Of a stretch of DNA of 64,000 nt, positions 1 through 13,359 are shown piece by piece. The first letter of the stretch is position 1; every line of letters begins with the position of its first letter. The notes beneath the pieces were generated by a model, which was given only the letters and a program-made list of their open reading frames with translations, made no database searches and was not told the origin of the DNA. The translations under genes and the position numbers were made by a program. Origin of the DNA: Atherinomorus stipes (taxonomy: Eukaryota > Chordata > Actinopteri > Atheriniformes > Atherinidae); assembly GCA_023101725.1 (NCBI GenBank), contig JALJCO010009114.1:372001-436000 (forward strand), read 5' to 3'.

Positions 1-850
1 CATTTCCATTTTAAGGTTCTAAAAGTAAAATAAAATAAGAACTCTATTAATATATTTTTCAAACTAAAAGTCCCCTATAAAACAAAGTCCAAAAAGATCG
101 ACCTTTCATTTTAATTTGGTTTTTTTTTACAACACTAATGTCCTACATGCAGATTTATTGTATTTCAGGGTGTTTTTTTTTTTTTTTTTCCTTACTCAAA
201 TATGTCTTGTGTTATTCCCCCAAACACAGCATAATTTCAACAAAACACAAAGCCATAACCATAAATATGATGTATGAAGAAAGTTTCCTTGGAAGAGTTT
301 TGCCGCAAAACAATAAAAAGACCATTTTTCATACTCAACACAAAAACTCTCCTAAACGTCTGCAAGTGCCAACCCAAAAATTTATCAACTTCAATTAGCA
401 AAGCAATAAGAACAAATGCTTTCAGCCCTTGGCTTGCCTCAGTGTATCTGATCCACTTGTGGGTGTGACCCTTTTCAACACCAGTTCAGAGTATCACAGA
501 TAATTACCCATCAGTTCATCCAGGGAAATACACGAGAAGTAAAAAGAAAAACAAACCCACAAATGTTTATTCTTATGACATAAAAAAAAACCCTCCAAAC
601 TCAACTCAAACATCAAAGCATCAAAGGAAATTTTGATGAAAGATGTGGAGGATGTTTCTTTGGAAAATATTGTTGCTCCTCAAAGCTCATGAGAGCAGCA
701 TGTTTTCAATGACCTGAGAAACTATACGAAAACAATCCAATGACAAATATTCTGAACGATTATAAGGAAATTAGACCCCAACCGATATATTAAAGATGAT
801 TTCAATATTTGGCAGAAAAAAAAATTTAGAACCATCTGATTGGCTGATTT
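1..850. other. Unique AT-rich DNA, no gene seen
   Basis: No recognisable coding exon, RNA gene or repeat family. The stretch is AT-rich, with a T homopolymer near 172-190 and several short A runs. Open frames here are short and low-complexity. Confidence 0.6.
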
Positions 851-853
851 GCA

Positions 854-882
854 AAAAAAAAAAAAAAAAAAAAAAAAATTAT

Positions 883-913
<31 letters not shown>

Positions 914-1001
914 TATACATACATACACACACACACACATATATACATACATACATACACACACACATATATATACATATATATATACAATATATATATA
1001 C

Positions 1002-1090
<89 letters not shown>
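854..1090. repeat. Compound microsatellite: A run, CATA/CA, then TA
   Basis: An A homopolymer passes into alternating (CATA)n and (CA)n and then a long pure (TA)n up to about 1088. The open frames on both strands are Tyr/Ile/Thr/His strings made by the repeat and are not genes. The tract abuts the left end of a hAT-like element at 1104. Confidence 0.95.
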
Positions 1091-1093
<3 letters not shown>

Positions 1094-1103
1094 TCTTATA
1101 AAT

Positions 1104-1438
1104 TAGGGGTGCATACTTGTATTCATATCAAACCAAACCGTACAGGTGTGTATCGTAGGCACCATGTATTGAATATGGAACAATACAGAGTTTTAAATTA
1201 TCTCACAAACTTGCGTTCTGATGATGAGCTCTGTGTTGAAAACTCATTGGATCTGTGCTCATATCTGCAATCTGGAACTACTTTGGTTTCCATGTTGAGT
1301 AGATTCCGATGGTAAGCCGTTGTGGGCAAAAGGACATTGGGTTAAAAAAGGCATATTTTTTTGTATTGAAAAAATATCGAACCGTGATACTTAAGTAGAA
1401 CCGAACCAAATAATTTTCTTTGTATTGTTGCACCCCTC
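1104..1438. mobile_element. hAT-like non-autonomous element, copy A
   Basis: The ends are inverted: TAGGGGTGCA on the left and TGCACCCCT on the right. The interior carries the GAACCG/CGGTTC-type words common in small fish hAT-like elements. A diverged second copy lies at 22996-23366; both share the order tacaggtgtgta, tcgaaaactca-like, ggaactact, tttggtt and ttgtattgaaaaaatatcgaac. There is no transposase. No 8-bp target duplication is visible because both flanks are unstable TA/CA microsatellite. The superfamily is inferred from the termini only. Confidence 0.7.

Positions 1439-1442
<4 letters not shown>

Positions 1443-1490
<48 letters not shown>
1443..1490. repeat. (TA)n microsatellite
   Basis: Uninterrupted TA dinucleotides directly after the right end of the hAT-like element at 1104-1438, mirroring the TA/CA tract on its left side. 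Confidence 0.95.
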
Positions 1491-1491
<1 letters not shown>

Positions 1492-1499
1492 TCAAATGT

Positions 1500-2100
1500 T
1501 GTGACACCTCCCGTCCACTGCCTCCGCTCTGATCTGCTGCGCTCCAGTCCATCTCTGCAAAAATTCCCACATATTGACTCCGCATGAGTCCGCCAGCCCC
1601 CTCTCTGTTCAGCCACAAAGCAAGCAAAAGAGCATGCGCAAGATTTCCAAGTTCAAGTGGAGAAATAGATCAATAGTATAGATAAACAGAGGCAACAACA
1701 AACTTTTCACTCACTGCGACTTTGAAGATAAACGTACAACGTGGCTTGAACGACGCAATGTTTCATTTAGTTATGGGTGAGTAAATCATCCACAACCAAT
1801 TATACACATCAAACCACTATTTCTGTGGCAGATGTAAAAAAAAAACTTTTATGTCTTGGATGTTTACATTCATTGAGCTTTGCAACTTCCTCCAAATGGA
1901 GGCCGACGGACCGGAGCGGACCAGAAAATGGAAGTGGTCTGTATTTTTGGCAGAAGCCGACGGACCCGAGCAGACGTGCCAGAGCAGAGCGGAGCACCGG
2001 CGGAGTAGTGGACTGCTTCTCATTGACTAAAATAGCAATGGATTTGCTGCGTCGTGCGGGGCGGAGGCAGTGGATGGAGGGAGTGAGCGGTTCTCTGTAG
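1500..2100. mobile_element. GC-rich foldback element, family unknown
   Basis: A perfect inverted pair TCCACTGCCTCCGC (1514-1527) and GCGGAGGCAGTGGA (2061-2074) frames a region much richer in GC than its surroundings. Inside, a short imperfect direct repeat begins gccgacgga at about 1902 and 1958. Part of the right half (about 1985-2080) resembles 5145-5240, so this is a dispersed repeat. Open frames of 60-110 codons on both strands resemble no family I know and overlap each other, as expected for a palindromic element. Confidence 0.55.
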
Positions 2101-5080
2101 ACCTGTAGTATTTCCCTGGACTGCTACCAGACAGAGCATTTGTTTTAAGTTTTAAGTTCAATCCAAATAAGCAACGTTGTGAGGAAGTTCCTCCAGTTCC
2201 TCCAGATCATTCTTACCTGCACAATGGATCCAGTCAAATGTTAAGCTGGGGTCTTTCACCCTGACAAGTACGGCTTAGATCAAACAGGATGTTGTTAAAA
2301 AGCCTGGGATGGAGGTGCAATACTCTGTCCAACAAAGGCCTGAATATTTAAAGCTGAAAAGAGCCCCTGCACACCACTAAGTAAAGGCCGGAACATGTTA
2401 GCTGTCACTTACAATTATCTAAATGGATGCAAATGTCACAACTAGGTTTGTAGTTGTGGGAAAACTGGCCTTGTTTGTCTTTAATCTAGCTGAGGAAATG
2501 TCTTGAGCACTGCCTCTTACCTAGGGTGCCCTTCATTTCCGTATGATTTCCGTCAGCTTATCCTGAATGGCTGCTCGCTAAGTGCAATCTGTGCAGCTGT
2601 CTGTGGTTTGTTTGTTTGTCTGTCAGGAGCAAGACGTGGTATGAACACAACCGCATCAAACAATAAAGACCTATTTTCACGAGCTTCCACAGATAACAGC
2701 AGCGTTTCTCAGAGCTGACTGCACCACATCATTGAGAAGCCTTGATATAATTCAGATAAGAACGCTCTGCCCCAGAGGCTAATGTTTGCAAATAACAGCG
2801 CTACCATTTTATATTGGATCCCTTATGAACAGATACACCAAAGGTTGACAGGTTAATGCAAGCCCAGACCGGGACTCCAATGGTCTATTTTTGTTGCAAA
2901 CATAGATAAGATGTCAGAAGACATTAAAAATAACATTGCTTTGACAGATTACTGTGAAGCGTGTTGTGGGTTAGGATGACAAGTGGATGTTATGACAGAA
3001 ATAATTAATTCAACAGCAGGTTCAAACAGGCTGTGACATTTAACGTTTGCTAGCAGGATTGTAATAACTTCATGTAGTTCAAATCTTCTGTTTGTTTAAT
3101 TGCATTCATGAAAATCAATAAATCTATTTTTCTTCACCACTTATGTAACTTTTCATCTGGTAGTTAAATGCCAAATGCAGTGGATGCCACATTTGGCTGC
3201 ACTGAGTCAGGAAGGTGCAAAGAGAGACAGAATCAAAGCTAAGCTCAACCTAAGGCAACCAATACACTTCGGCGACATTGATCTAGATGTGTATGGTGCG
3301 ACCGTTGTCAGTACTGATAGATGGATTTTACAGGAATGGTCACCGATTGCCTGCAGCGTGTAAGGCTGCTGCTGTTTCAGTGAGACCTAGTTGTGAGACC
3401 AGGTTGAATCCATGCATACGTGACTCATTTACTGCCTCAGGCGGTGGATCTGGCATGCGAGCTGAGCAGTGGCATGACAAGGCAGGGACAGGGAGATGCT
3501 GCAGTCTGCGCCCCAACGATCAGCGGTCAACCTGGGAGCGTTTCTGAAGACAAAAAGACTTTTAGAATAAATCTAACAAGACTTTGAGCTTATTTCTTTT
3601 TTTTGTAAGATGTGCCTATTTGGTATGCATCACGACATTAATGGACTCACATTTTGACTTATTCCGAGCAGAAAACATTAATTTGCCACGGGGAAAAGAT
3701 GAATAGAGGTAAAAACCTTTACTCTAAGAAACATTTCAAAAGAACCAACACCTCCGCTTTCTGGGGGCTCTGACGAGCTGGAGCTGAAAATGACTTTCAA
3801 AACATATGAATATGAAAATAAGGTGGCTCATTTTGATTGTAGCATGACAACCATTGAAAGCCGGTTTAACTGGCAGGCAATTATTATCTGTCGTCAACCA
3901 GGCAGTTCAATAGTCTAGAATCGTTCTGTGTTGAAAAACAGTGTCAAATTGGTCAAATTGGTGTATCATATGAAATATTAAAATGCAATGTGAGTATTGT
4001 TATATGATTCCAAGATTGCAAACTGCTGCAAAAACCACAGCCATTTGAGAGGAAACAGAGCAACTTTTAGGGGATAAAACAAAGTAATGAAATTTTACCT
4101 GAGAGTAAACTAAAGGTAAGAGAAACTCATAACGCATCATTTTCATCCAATCATTGGCAACTAGTCCACTTAAAAAGCACAAAAACATGGTTGTAAAGAA
4201 CATTGAAGGCTTTGTAACATTGATAAACTTCTTAATTTAAAATAACATAGTGCTGATCTAAGTACAAATAAATATGTCAAAATATGTTGCATTGTTCTGT
4301 AAGTTGAAATATCTAACTCTTTCTGCCCTTCCACCTCCATAGAAAATTTTATTTGAGCCTCATTTAGGTTATTAAGAAGCAAAATTCAAACTTACCAAAA
4401 AATACTGGAAATTCCCCAAAAAGAAATAATAATAATAATAAGAAGAAAATACCTTTTATATGTATTGCACCCAACATTTTTAAAAATATCAAAGTGCTGG
4501 ACAGTTAAAAAAGAACAAAACCTTTTACAATCATAAACGGTGTAAAACAAAAAGGTTTTAAGGGCTTTTTAAAAGTGTCTGGTCTGGAGCCCTCAGATGT
4601 TTGGGAGGTGAGTTACAGGGTGAATTCCGATTTGCCAGGTGTTGAAGCCCGGGGAGAGCATGCGCGAGGCATGTCCGTACAACAATCAAATGGCTTTTCA
4701 CAATGATCAACATGTGAGCAATTTGGTGAATCGCAAACCCAGCACACATGAACCGCACAAGGACGCAGACAGTACAGAATTCAGCCTTTTATTGTCATGA
4801 TCAACAGAAAAGTGTTTTACATGGAGGAATTCACTTCATGTTTTCCATTTTTGTTCATAATCAATGTCCTGATCTGTAGCGTATAATGTAGGCCGATGTA
4901 AAACACGTACGATACGGAAACCTTCAATTTTGGGGGTGAGGTGATTTTTAATCTAACTCTGTGCTTTTCATGTTACATTTGGATTCATAATGTGTTTATG
5001 TTGACAATCCGGACGTAGTCCATGTTCATGTTCCCGTTTGGTGTGACGTGAGCTGCAGGGATGTATCCAGCCCGCGCTGA
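2101..5080. other. Unique DNA, nothing recognised
   Basis: No exon, RNA gene or known repeat identified. A short (AAT)n run lies near 4427-4441. The longest frames, around 60-95 codons, have no recognisable domain. Confidence 0.5.
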
Positions 5081-5084
5081 CAGA

Positions 5085-5245
5085 GCAGAAAATTAGACTG
5101 GCTCTGCAATTTGGGCGCAACGCAGAGGCCGTGTGTCAACATAGCCGTTCGGAGCATGTGGACTGCAGCTCGTTGAATAACATAGCAACGTGTTTGGTGC
5201 GCTGTGCGGAGCGGAACGGAGTATGTGGAATCTGGGGGTTAGCCC
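5085..5245. repeat. Fragment related to the 1500-2100 element
   Basis: The stretch around ggagcatgtggactgc, followed by ataacatagcaacg and gcgctgtgcggagcgg, aligns in the same order with 1985-2080. It is a diverged partial copy without the matching left arm. Confidence 0.45.
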
Positions 5246-5529
5246 CAGCCCTTTGTTTTACGCGTTCATGTGAAGATGTAGTGGTGTCCCGAGAAAATGA
5301 GTGGTATGATATTACCAACAATTTCATGGGAAATATGGGCGAAATGATGAGAAAATCAGTAGCAGCAGCCAGAGAAATGCAAAATGTGAGTTTTTTTATT
5401 TTTCAAAAAAATATATGAAAATAACCATTTTAAGGTTGCTTTAATGTATTAGACAGTTTTATTGCAAATGTGAAAAAAAATTGCTAGTTTGGTAATGTTA
5501 CGTACATCTGTTCAAGTCTGTAACATAAT

Positions 5530-6440
5530 GTTAACGTTAAGCTTGAGTCGAAGGAGTCTTTCATTTTGACGTTTTCTGGCCCAAAGCTGAGAAAATAATT
5601 AAACCACCCAGGAAAGGGAGATTATTGCTGCTGCATACGGCATTGCAAACGCTTCCGGAAACAGGCGTGATGTCAGTTAACGGCACCACTGGCAACTACT
5701 GGTGATGCCTGAGGATTTCAAAGGGTTGTCCCATTTCTTAGGGGAATAATTCAATCCCTAGCGCCTGGGAACAGGAACTGGAATTGGGACCCAAAAGCGA
5801 GGAGCTGCAGAGCAGAAGACTGGGCCCACCATGGTTGAGTTTGGACCAAGCGGCAACCTTCGGTGGTCAAGTATGAGTCTACCCGGAAGAAGTCATTTTT
5901 TGTAGTTCTCCCTTGATCCACTAGGGGCTGCAAAACAGAGCAAATTCTCGTAGACTCCCATGTTAACGCCAACTTCACAGCAGAAATAAAAATGTTTTCA
6001 GCCTGGTTCAAAAAATCATTTTAGGTTTAATAGGTCAAGTTTACCTTCATGTCAACTGTGAGGAGGGTGAACTTTTTTATAACTCATCCATTCAGATGTC
6101 ATTTAATCTTGAAATTACACATAATTAAGGGCGTGTCCTTTTGATTGACATGCTGCAGACCGGAGGCTCCTAGTTAGCTCCTTGTTAGCTGTTAGTAAGG
6201 TCTGAGTTTGTAGCAGAGTTTCACAACGGTGGTTTTTAGTCAGTTAATAGGAAGTCTAAACATGTCTTACCTTTAACTCACCGCATAGGGGCTAATCTTT
6301 GTTAGTTACTATTAGTTTCGAGTTAGTTCAGTTAGCGTTTAGCCCACAGTACATCGGCTGTCAATCATTTGCCCCGCGGCTCGGAGCGGCCTTGCCTTTG
6401 CCCATTTTAGCATTTTCCAGGAGTGGAAAATGCTGTTCTG
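5530..6440. repeat. Mosaic dispersed repeat
   Basis: Three adjacent parts each recur elsewhere in the window. 5537-5755 matches 30460-30690 directly (gcttgagtcgaagg, then ggaaagggagattattgctgc-like, then atttcaaagggttgtcc). 5895-6030 matches 56985-57125 directly (gatccact, acagagcaaat, aacttcacagcagaaataaa). 6140-6420 matches 36880-37160 in inverted orientation (gtcaatcatttgccccg and gagttagt-rich words). The short minus-strand frame at 5751-6011 is a by-product of this repeat. The superfamily is unknown. Confidence 0.75.
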
Positions 6441-9425
6441 AATAGACGGGAGTTTCTGGGGATTTTTGTGAGAAATTCCAACAAGGCGTAAATTAGAGCA
6501 GTCCAGCCCGGAGGAGATGAAGGTGTGGACAAGTTTTTCAGCGTTGGGCAGGTTTGAATGATGAACACAGACTTGCAATATTTTTTAAATGAAGGAAAGA
6601 AGTCATATGAGTGTTAATCTTCTAAGGCTTGCTGAGTAATTACCTCCAGGATGCTTACGTAGTTTACCAGGGTGACCACAAACTCAAACATAAACTGGAT
6701 GACCTCATTCCAATCCTCCTTCCTGTGCACACCTATTCAACCACAAATTAGATTAGCAGGGGAAAAAAGGCAGTTTGGAATGAGATTGATGAAAAATGTT
6801 ATAGTCAAAGCTAAAAATTCAACTCCTGTCATTGTCCAATTATATTTACTGATCCTCACCACTAATTCCTGCTTATTCCATTGATCCCTCTACATTTGTG
6901 TTGCAAACATTTGCCATTATATCTTGACTGTACCCAGAATGCTAGAAAAAGGCACAGCTTTCACACTATTAAAACGTTAACGCTATATGCTGTATCTCAT
7001 AGCTTTTGTGTGTGTGAATAAACTAAACATTTGAAACGGATGTATCAGTCATTTGTTTACATCCTTCAATACGCCTCATCTGAAAGTACCACCACTATAA
7101 ATGGCTTAAGGGGAAATAAGCCTCATACAATACTTTCCACATCAAAGGATCATTGTGAAGTCAATCTTTTAACAAGTCACAAATTCCAGATGAAGAGGAA
7201 AGATGGGTGGAAGGATGGAACAATTAAATTTCCACTTTAACCTCAAGTCATTAGGAGGCGAACATCATGTTCCTTCACTGGCACAGCCCCTAACCTTGTC
7301 CCACCACCAGGTTGGATTTAAAAAGACCTTATTTGAACATAATTTTTACAGTAGGCTTTTACAGTGAACAGTAGGCTGCTACAGAGTGTGCATACACCTA
7401 CGCCACTTCATAGCTATTCTATTCTACCATGGTTAGAGTTTATATCTACCTGCATACACATGTCATGGGCACATTTTGGTTAAGGGAAGAGTCTTATGAA
7501 TGATATTGCATCCATTTGCTCAATATGGACCAAAGCAGTGGAAAAACTGGCACCAATTGACACTGCTGTCCTAAGGGCCACTTCACTGTTGTAACTCAGA
7601 CAACACCATACCAGGTTTTGTTGAAACATACTTATTAATATTTAAAAACAAAGATGAGAGCCCACTATTCATACATGAACCTTCTAAATGTGGGGCAACC
7701 TTGTTGTTTCCCTGAAATTATCATTATTATTTGAATAAAATGTCAGGGACTGGTTGGACCAAGTTGCTTGCAGGTTTCCACATTTATGGCTCTATGAATA
7801 ATGCAAGGCGCTTCCCCTGCTGCAGAGTTTTAGTATGTGACACACAGTATCTCAGCTGACCCGTTCGGGACCTCTCAAGTGTAGATAACCTGCCCGTACA
7901 GCAACAAAATGTAGTCTTTCATCGAACTTAATGCTGAGAATATGAATTTCAAAGTTTCCTGTTCTGTGAGCAAGAACATGTTAATAAAAAATGAGACAAA
8001 GGGCAGACTGCTTTATCGCTTTCAAAGACAATGCTTGCCGAAGTCAGCACCAAGCATATGTTGCTAAAACATTCCTGTCAGAGAGAAACGTACCAGTAAG
8101 GTCAAAACACAGATCAGATAAAAAAGACCACCAGCTTGCTAAAGGGCACATTACTCAGAAAACCTTCATTTCACTGGCTGAATTTTATTCTGGGCTACAA
8201 TATGGTCATTTTGCAAATACACTATTACCGTAAATACTCTGCTCCCTAAAAGTATTAGAGTGGGTAAGGATGCAACTGGAGAACAGAGCCTGCAGAATAC
8301 ACAACTTGACAACAGATTTAAACATTCATGAACATCCTCATACATGGGCGTAGGTCTGATTTTGACATTGCAAAGGATCTAAAAGTGGTTTCTGGAAGAC
8401 AAGCTTTTTGTTGCACATATGATTAGGTTTGCAAAATTGAGGGGGGATTTTCAAAGTTGGAAACTTTCCAGGGGAATTAACAGGAATATACAGGAATTAA
8501 CTGGAAATTGACAAAACTGAAGGTTTATTCCCTTAACAGGGACCTAGACCTTCCAAAAACCAAGTGGGGACCTTGTCTGATAGAAAAATATTACTTAGTG
8601 TTTTCTCAGTTTTATTATTTTGTACATTTTTTTGGTCTGTGTCTTTTTAGAGGGAAAAAAACATTTGGCTAGAGAGCCTTTACATGATCTAGTGGCAAAT
8701 AATAAACATATAAAAATGCAGATGGAAATTTTCTCAGAGAAAAAAAACAAATACAATTTTATGTTTTTAGATCACTTTAGGCTTTGTCACATTAAGATTT
8801 AAATGTTTTGTTGAACTGATGAAATAAATCTTTAAACATTATTTCATCCTGTGTCTGACAGGCTGCAGGCCTCTCACCCATTGGAATGTCATTGTCATGC
8901 ATTTTCCTTTTGTTGGAGGTAGTCCCCACTTTGATTTGTAGACGACACTCAGAGATCCAGGTCCCCTCTTGGCAATTTCTTTTTAAAAAATTTAAAGTCA
9001 AATTTTTAGTTATATTATGGTAACACAGCTTAAAAGTAAATGTTATTTTGAGTTTTTGTTTTTTCAAAATGACCAGAAACAGAAGTTCACATAGCTGTAC
9101 CTCAGTCACACAGTACAGGAAATACACTGCTAAATTCACCAATTTAATGAAACCTTAAAGGAAAATATAACCATTAAATCGAAATATTAGAAAACACAGA
9201 GATAAACCATTGTTGCAATGTACAGTACATCATTAAGTCATTTTGAAAAGGAGAAGTGACTCAGTATAAGTGACTCACTGAAATTGTATAGTTTGTATTT
9301 TAGAAGGAATGTTCATTTTTGCATCATTATTTTCCTGATTTCCATTTGAAAACAAAATAATGATAAATGATCTATTTTTTGCAGGGATCTGTACCAAACA
9401 AAATGTCTTTAAGTCTACAATATTA
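6441..9425. other. Unique DNA, nothing recognised
   Basis: Long AT-rich stretch with no exon-like frame above about 115 codons and no clear repeat termini. A TTAAAGGAA word at 9154 looks like a TTAA-element end but I found no partner end. Confidence 0.5.
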
Positions 9426-9433
9426 TGTAAAGG

Positions 9434-10043
9434 CAGGGTTGTATAAAGTACCCAAAAGCCATTCTTCAGTAAAAGTAGAAGTACCTGACTGGAAAATTAC
9501 TAAAGTGAAAGTCGCCTACTAAAATATTACTTGAGAAAAGGTAAAAAAAAAAAAAAAAGTAGCTAGTATTTACTGCACTTAAGTATCAAAAGTTTAAAAA
9601 AAAGGACTGTTAATGAAATGCAGTCAGAAATTTGAGTTTAACATTTTATTTTATTCCGGTTTAATTTAGTTTTTCAGTGTAAATATCTGAGACTCCTAAC
9701 ATGATAATGCGAACATTAATTTGAAATTTACCCGCTGGCCGCTGCTTTCATCCGCCGCACAACGGGGTAAACCAATGATAAAGTATTGCGGTCTGTATCT
9801 CCAACATCACTGGCTATTTGTCCCACTACAACAAAACAAAGATTGTCCATTGGCTATCATGTTCCTCCTTATTTTGTAACAAGTAACGAGGATGCTCAGG
9901 TAAATGTAACAGAGTAAAAGTATTTGTTTTTTTTTCGGAAAATGTAGTGAAGTAAAAGTAAAAGTCGTCAGAGGTAGAAGTAGTAAAGTACAAATGTAAA
10001 AAAATACTACTAAGTATTTTTACTTCATTACTGTAAAACAATG
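9434..10043. mobile_element. hAT-like non-autonomous element with perfect 8-bp TSD
   Basis: The element is flanked by the perfect 8-bp direct repeat TGTAAAGG (9426-9433 and 10044-10051). It begins CAGGGTTGTATAAAGTA and its right end, reverse-complemented, begins CATTGTTTTACAGTAAT, a degenerate inverted terminal pair. Both subterminal zones are dense in AGTA/TACT words (aaaagtagaagtacc, gaagtaaaagtaaaag), as in a common fish hAT-like family. No transposase is present. An 8-bp duplication is the hallmark of hAT insertion, so the superfamily call is fairly firm. Confidence 0.82.
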
Positions 10044-10051
10044 TGTAAAGG

Positions 10052-11125
10052 TCAGGAAAACACTTCAGCCATGTTAAAACTGACTGAATTTGAGTGAATT
10101 ATGTGATCCAAGTTACAACTAGAGCTTATCTCCTTTTCTCTCTGAACCACCTGCAGCTTTGATTCTGTCAAGTGACGAGATAACACACTGATTCATGGTC
10201 AGGAAACAAGGGTTTTGTTTTGTTTTTGTTTTTTTACTTATAGCGACCATTATCACCACTATCTAATGACTAAATAGCAGTTGAGAAAATAATTTTTTGT
10301 GACTTGAACTTTCACATTGACTCCAAAATAACGATGTCCTCCTTCGTTTTCAATCGGCCAGTTAAACACAAATGATTAAAGTCACCATGATAAGAACTTT
10401 TTGCTCTGCTGGATGCATTGATTTTAAGAGATCTCAGAACCACAACAGGACAAACAGAGTAGATCTTGTCCAGCCCATTCGACTTAGATATGAAATCACA
10501 AATGTCGTAGCAGGTTGTAAATATTTGGGTTACTTTCCAGCTTTGGACAAAAGGTTTATGAAGGCTGCGATATAGTTATAAATGGTGAATGCCACGGTGT
10601 GCATGTTGCAGCATGTTATAATCTGTAAAATGCACCTTTTTCCACCCAGGCCCCTGCTAAAGTTCAGATAGTGAGATAATGTATGAATGTGTTAGCAAGG
10701 AGCAAAATGTGCTGCTGTGAATGTGAGCATGTGATTATACCGCTACATCCAGTGCTCAAATCATCACAAGAAGGAGCCTCATCTGCTAATTTCACCCCAG
10801 TTTCCAGCGTGTAGCTTCTGCATCTGTGCTGCCTCCTGTAGACGTGTTCACCAGTATCCTCACACTTGCACTTCCAGCTGGGAGAGAGACCTCAGACTGA
10901 AAGCAGCTCCTGCTGCGAAGTGCTTGGATCAAACTCTCCACATTATGCACTGACAATCTCTGACATTCATGTGTAAAAATGTTATGGAACTACAAAGTTA
11001 AAAATGGGGCAGGTTTAGTTGGCAATCCTCAACTCCACCACTTTGTAGATGGCTCTCTACAAAGTGTAACTGTGACAGTTGACAGTCCTATCACTCTGTC
11101 TGTGATTGATCATGCACTCTGGCTA
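10052..11125. other. Unique DNA, nothing recognised
   Basis: No exon, RNA gene or repeat family recognised. Confidence 0.5.
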
Positions 11126-11134
11126 CTTGGCCGA

Positions 11135-11260
11135 GGGGGTATCCCTTTGGCTGACTGGTTAGCACACATAACTCACCTGGAAGTCTGGGGATTGAATCCC
11201 GTGGTTGCATACCTGTCATATTTTGGCGTTGTCGGCAGGATCGATGTGGCGCAGTAACAA
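11135..11260 (+). mobile_element. tRNA-derived SINE-like unit
   Basis: A-box-like TGACTGGTTAGCACA (from 11152) is followed at tRNA spacing by B-box-like GGATTGAATCC (11189-11199). These are internal RNA polymerase III promoter boxes. There is no foldable full tRNA cloverleaf with an intact acceptor end, so this is a SINE-type relic and not a tRNA gene. Its tail and target duplication are not clear. Confidence 0.55.
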
Positions 11261-11404
11261 GTCCATGGATTTCTAATTAGTAGGTGGTAGCCTGCGCAGA
11301 GCACAAGGACATGGTTGTAGCTGGAGATTGAAGCCCACCCAAACCCTCCTTGCATACCTGCCTCATAACCCTAGAAACTCAGGTTTTCAGAGTAGTTTAA
11401 CACT

Positions 11405-12060
11405 TTGACTAGGGCTGGGCCACATTATCTTTCATGGTATTACCGGTGTAGTGATAAAAAGTTGAAATGTCACCATAGAATTTAAGTGAAACATGAATGT
11501 GCACTGCCATTGTTTTCATCTGGTCAAATGCATTCTCAAAAATAGAGGTACAAGAATGGAACATTTCTGTACCTGTAGGTACATTTTTTACAAATGTTCT
11601 CTCAAAAGTACAAAATTGGTCTTTATGAAGCCAGAAGTGTACCTTTAAACTATGAAAAAGGGTCCTAAGTAATATAAAGTACAAATCAGTTTATAAATGT
11701 ATACATTTGAAAAATATTTAAATAAAAACTAGCCAATGCATTACATTTTTTTTAAAAAGTGGAGCAGTTGGGGCACATGACTTGGAAAAAGTAACCATTC
11801 TGACAAAACGCTTTTGCGTTATAAATACCTTTTCCTTAAACTGTCAGCAAGGAATTAGCAACATATGCACTTTTTATACAAAGTTATGGCTTTAATACGC
11901 ATCAAAACCGCTGCTTGTTAAAATGAACATTTTTTTACTTTTTTCATTTGCACTAATAAAGTTGTGCAGTTTTCACCTAATTTGTCTGGTGTCAATAACT
12001 GCATATCGTCAGCAAATTTTCTAATTTATATCATGATAAATATTTCTGGCCAGACTTTTA
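11405..12060. mobile_element. Possible degraded hAT-like element
   Basis: The left edge, TAGGGCTGGGCCACATTATC, resembles a very common fish hAT-like terminus (TAGGGCTGGGC...). Near 12025 there is a ATATCATGATAAATATT palindromic word typical of such interiors. No matching right end or target duplication was found, so the right boundary is a guess. Confidence 0.35.
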
Positions 12061-13330
12061 CCTCTGCAATGTGCCGTTGGCTCTTTAAAGAATGAATCCA
12101 GTGTATAAGAACTTGTGCACATGTAACAAAGCATGGTACAAGGTAAACTCAACCCTTCAATCTGTCAGACATAAACGTGACTCTGAGATGCTTGTTGTGC
12201 CTCCAATATTTGCAGTGAGGCATTTCTACTTGTTCTTCACAAAATGAAAGCAGCTCATCTTCATCTTATTATTCCTACAACTTTAGTAAGAAACCCAAAT
12301 TCTGTAAAATCTGCTTTCAAGCGAGCATGTTCACCCACCACAAAGGACGAGCTAGCTTACAGTAGCTGTCACATATACAGCTATATGCCATGGTTGGCTC
12401 ATTGGAGGTTAATGCATTTTAGTAGGCATATTTATAAAACCTCACAATTCAGTTCATTTGGTTGCGTAAAAATCTAAAATCTTTATCCATTTGTAAACAG
12501 AATTGAGGCATGAGGTAGCCATTTAAGTCCCCTTAACTGAATTCAAATTTTGTTCAACTAACTTCCTGCGGATATAATTAAGAATTAAAATCGTTTACAA
12601 ATCTACCACTCATTGAACAGAATAAATGATGTAACGATCACATTGTTGTTTTTCTTTTTTTCTTCTGATTATGTTGAACAGGCATTTCACACATCCAGAA
12701 TGTTGTTGGTTGCTATTCTTTCACAGTTTTATCCCTCCGAAAAGCCTTCAAACACATTTTTTTTCCTCAGCACCCTACGGTACACCCTGCAACCCTTGCA
12801 AAAACTGCTTTAAAAATATTATATACTTATTTTTTCCACTACAAATGAGTCATTCTTTGAAAAATAAAATGCCTGAAATACATAGACATAATTATACTTT
12901 GGTGTTTTCAACCCTTCAATGGTGATTATACGTATGAAACACCACCATTTTTAAAGAAAAATTAAATAAATGTTTTCCACAAAATACATTCAAAGAAGTA
13001 TTTGCTTATCATTATTTTTCATAAATCCTTGAGATGGGTCTGAGTGGCAGCAACAGTGACTTCATGCATTTATATATTTTTTGGCAGTTTCAAGGATTTT
13101 TTTCATATAAAAAACAAACATTTGATTCTGAAGCCACATTCGCCCACATATGCAAAAATTGTTCTAAAATGATTATAAAAAATAATTTTTTTCAGCTTTT
13201 AATCGATTTTTTTTGTTTAAAGAACTTAAGCATTAAATATACACATATAAAAAATTGATTTTGTTTTAAACTCTTTGAGCCTTAATGGTTACTAAACTAC
13301 AACTTGTTTAATTTAAAAGATGGTCGGGGC
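12061..13330. other. AT-rich unique DNA, nothing recognised
   Basis: Rich in A/T runs with frames of Phe/Lys/Asn-rich composition that look random. No gene or repeat family is supported. Confidence 0.5.
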
Positions 13331-13359
13331 CGGGACAATTCGAAACCCGAGAATCCCCC

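Noticed and set aside
722..1106. Overlapping Tyr/Ile/Thr/His-rich open frames on both strands
   Set aside because: Products of the CA/TA microsatellite; no start context, domain or codon structure.
11152..11199. Possible tRNA gene from A and B boxes
   Set aside because: Boxes are present but no cloverleaf with a matched acceptor stem can be drawn; better read as a SINE relic. Same for 39187-39232 and 52371-52419.
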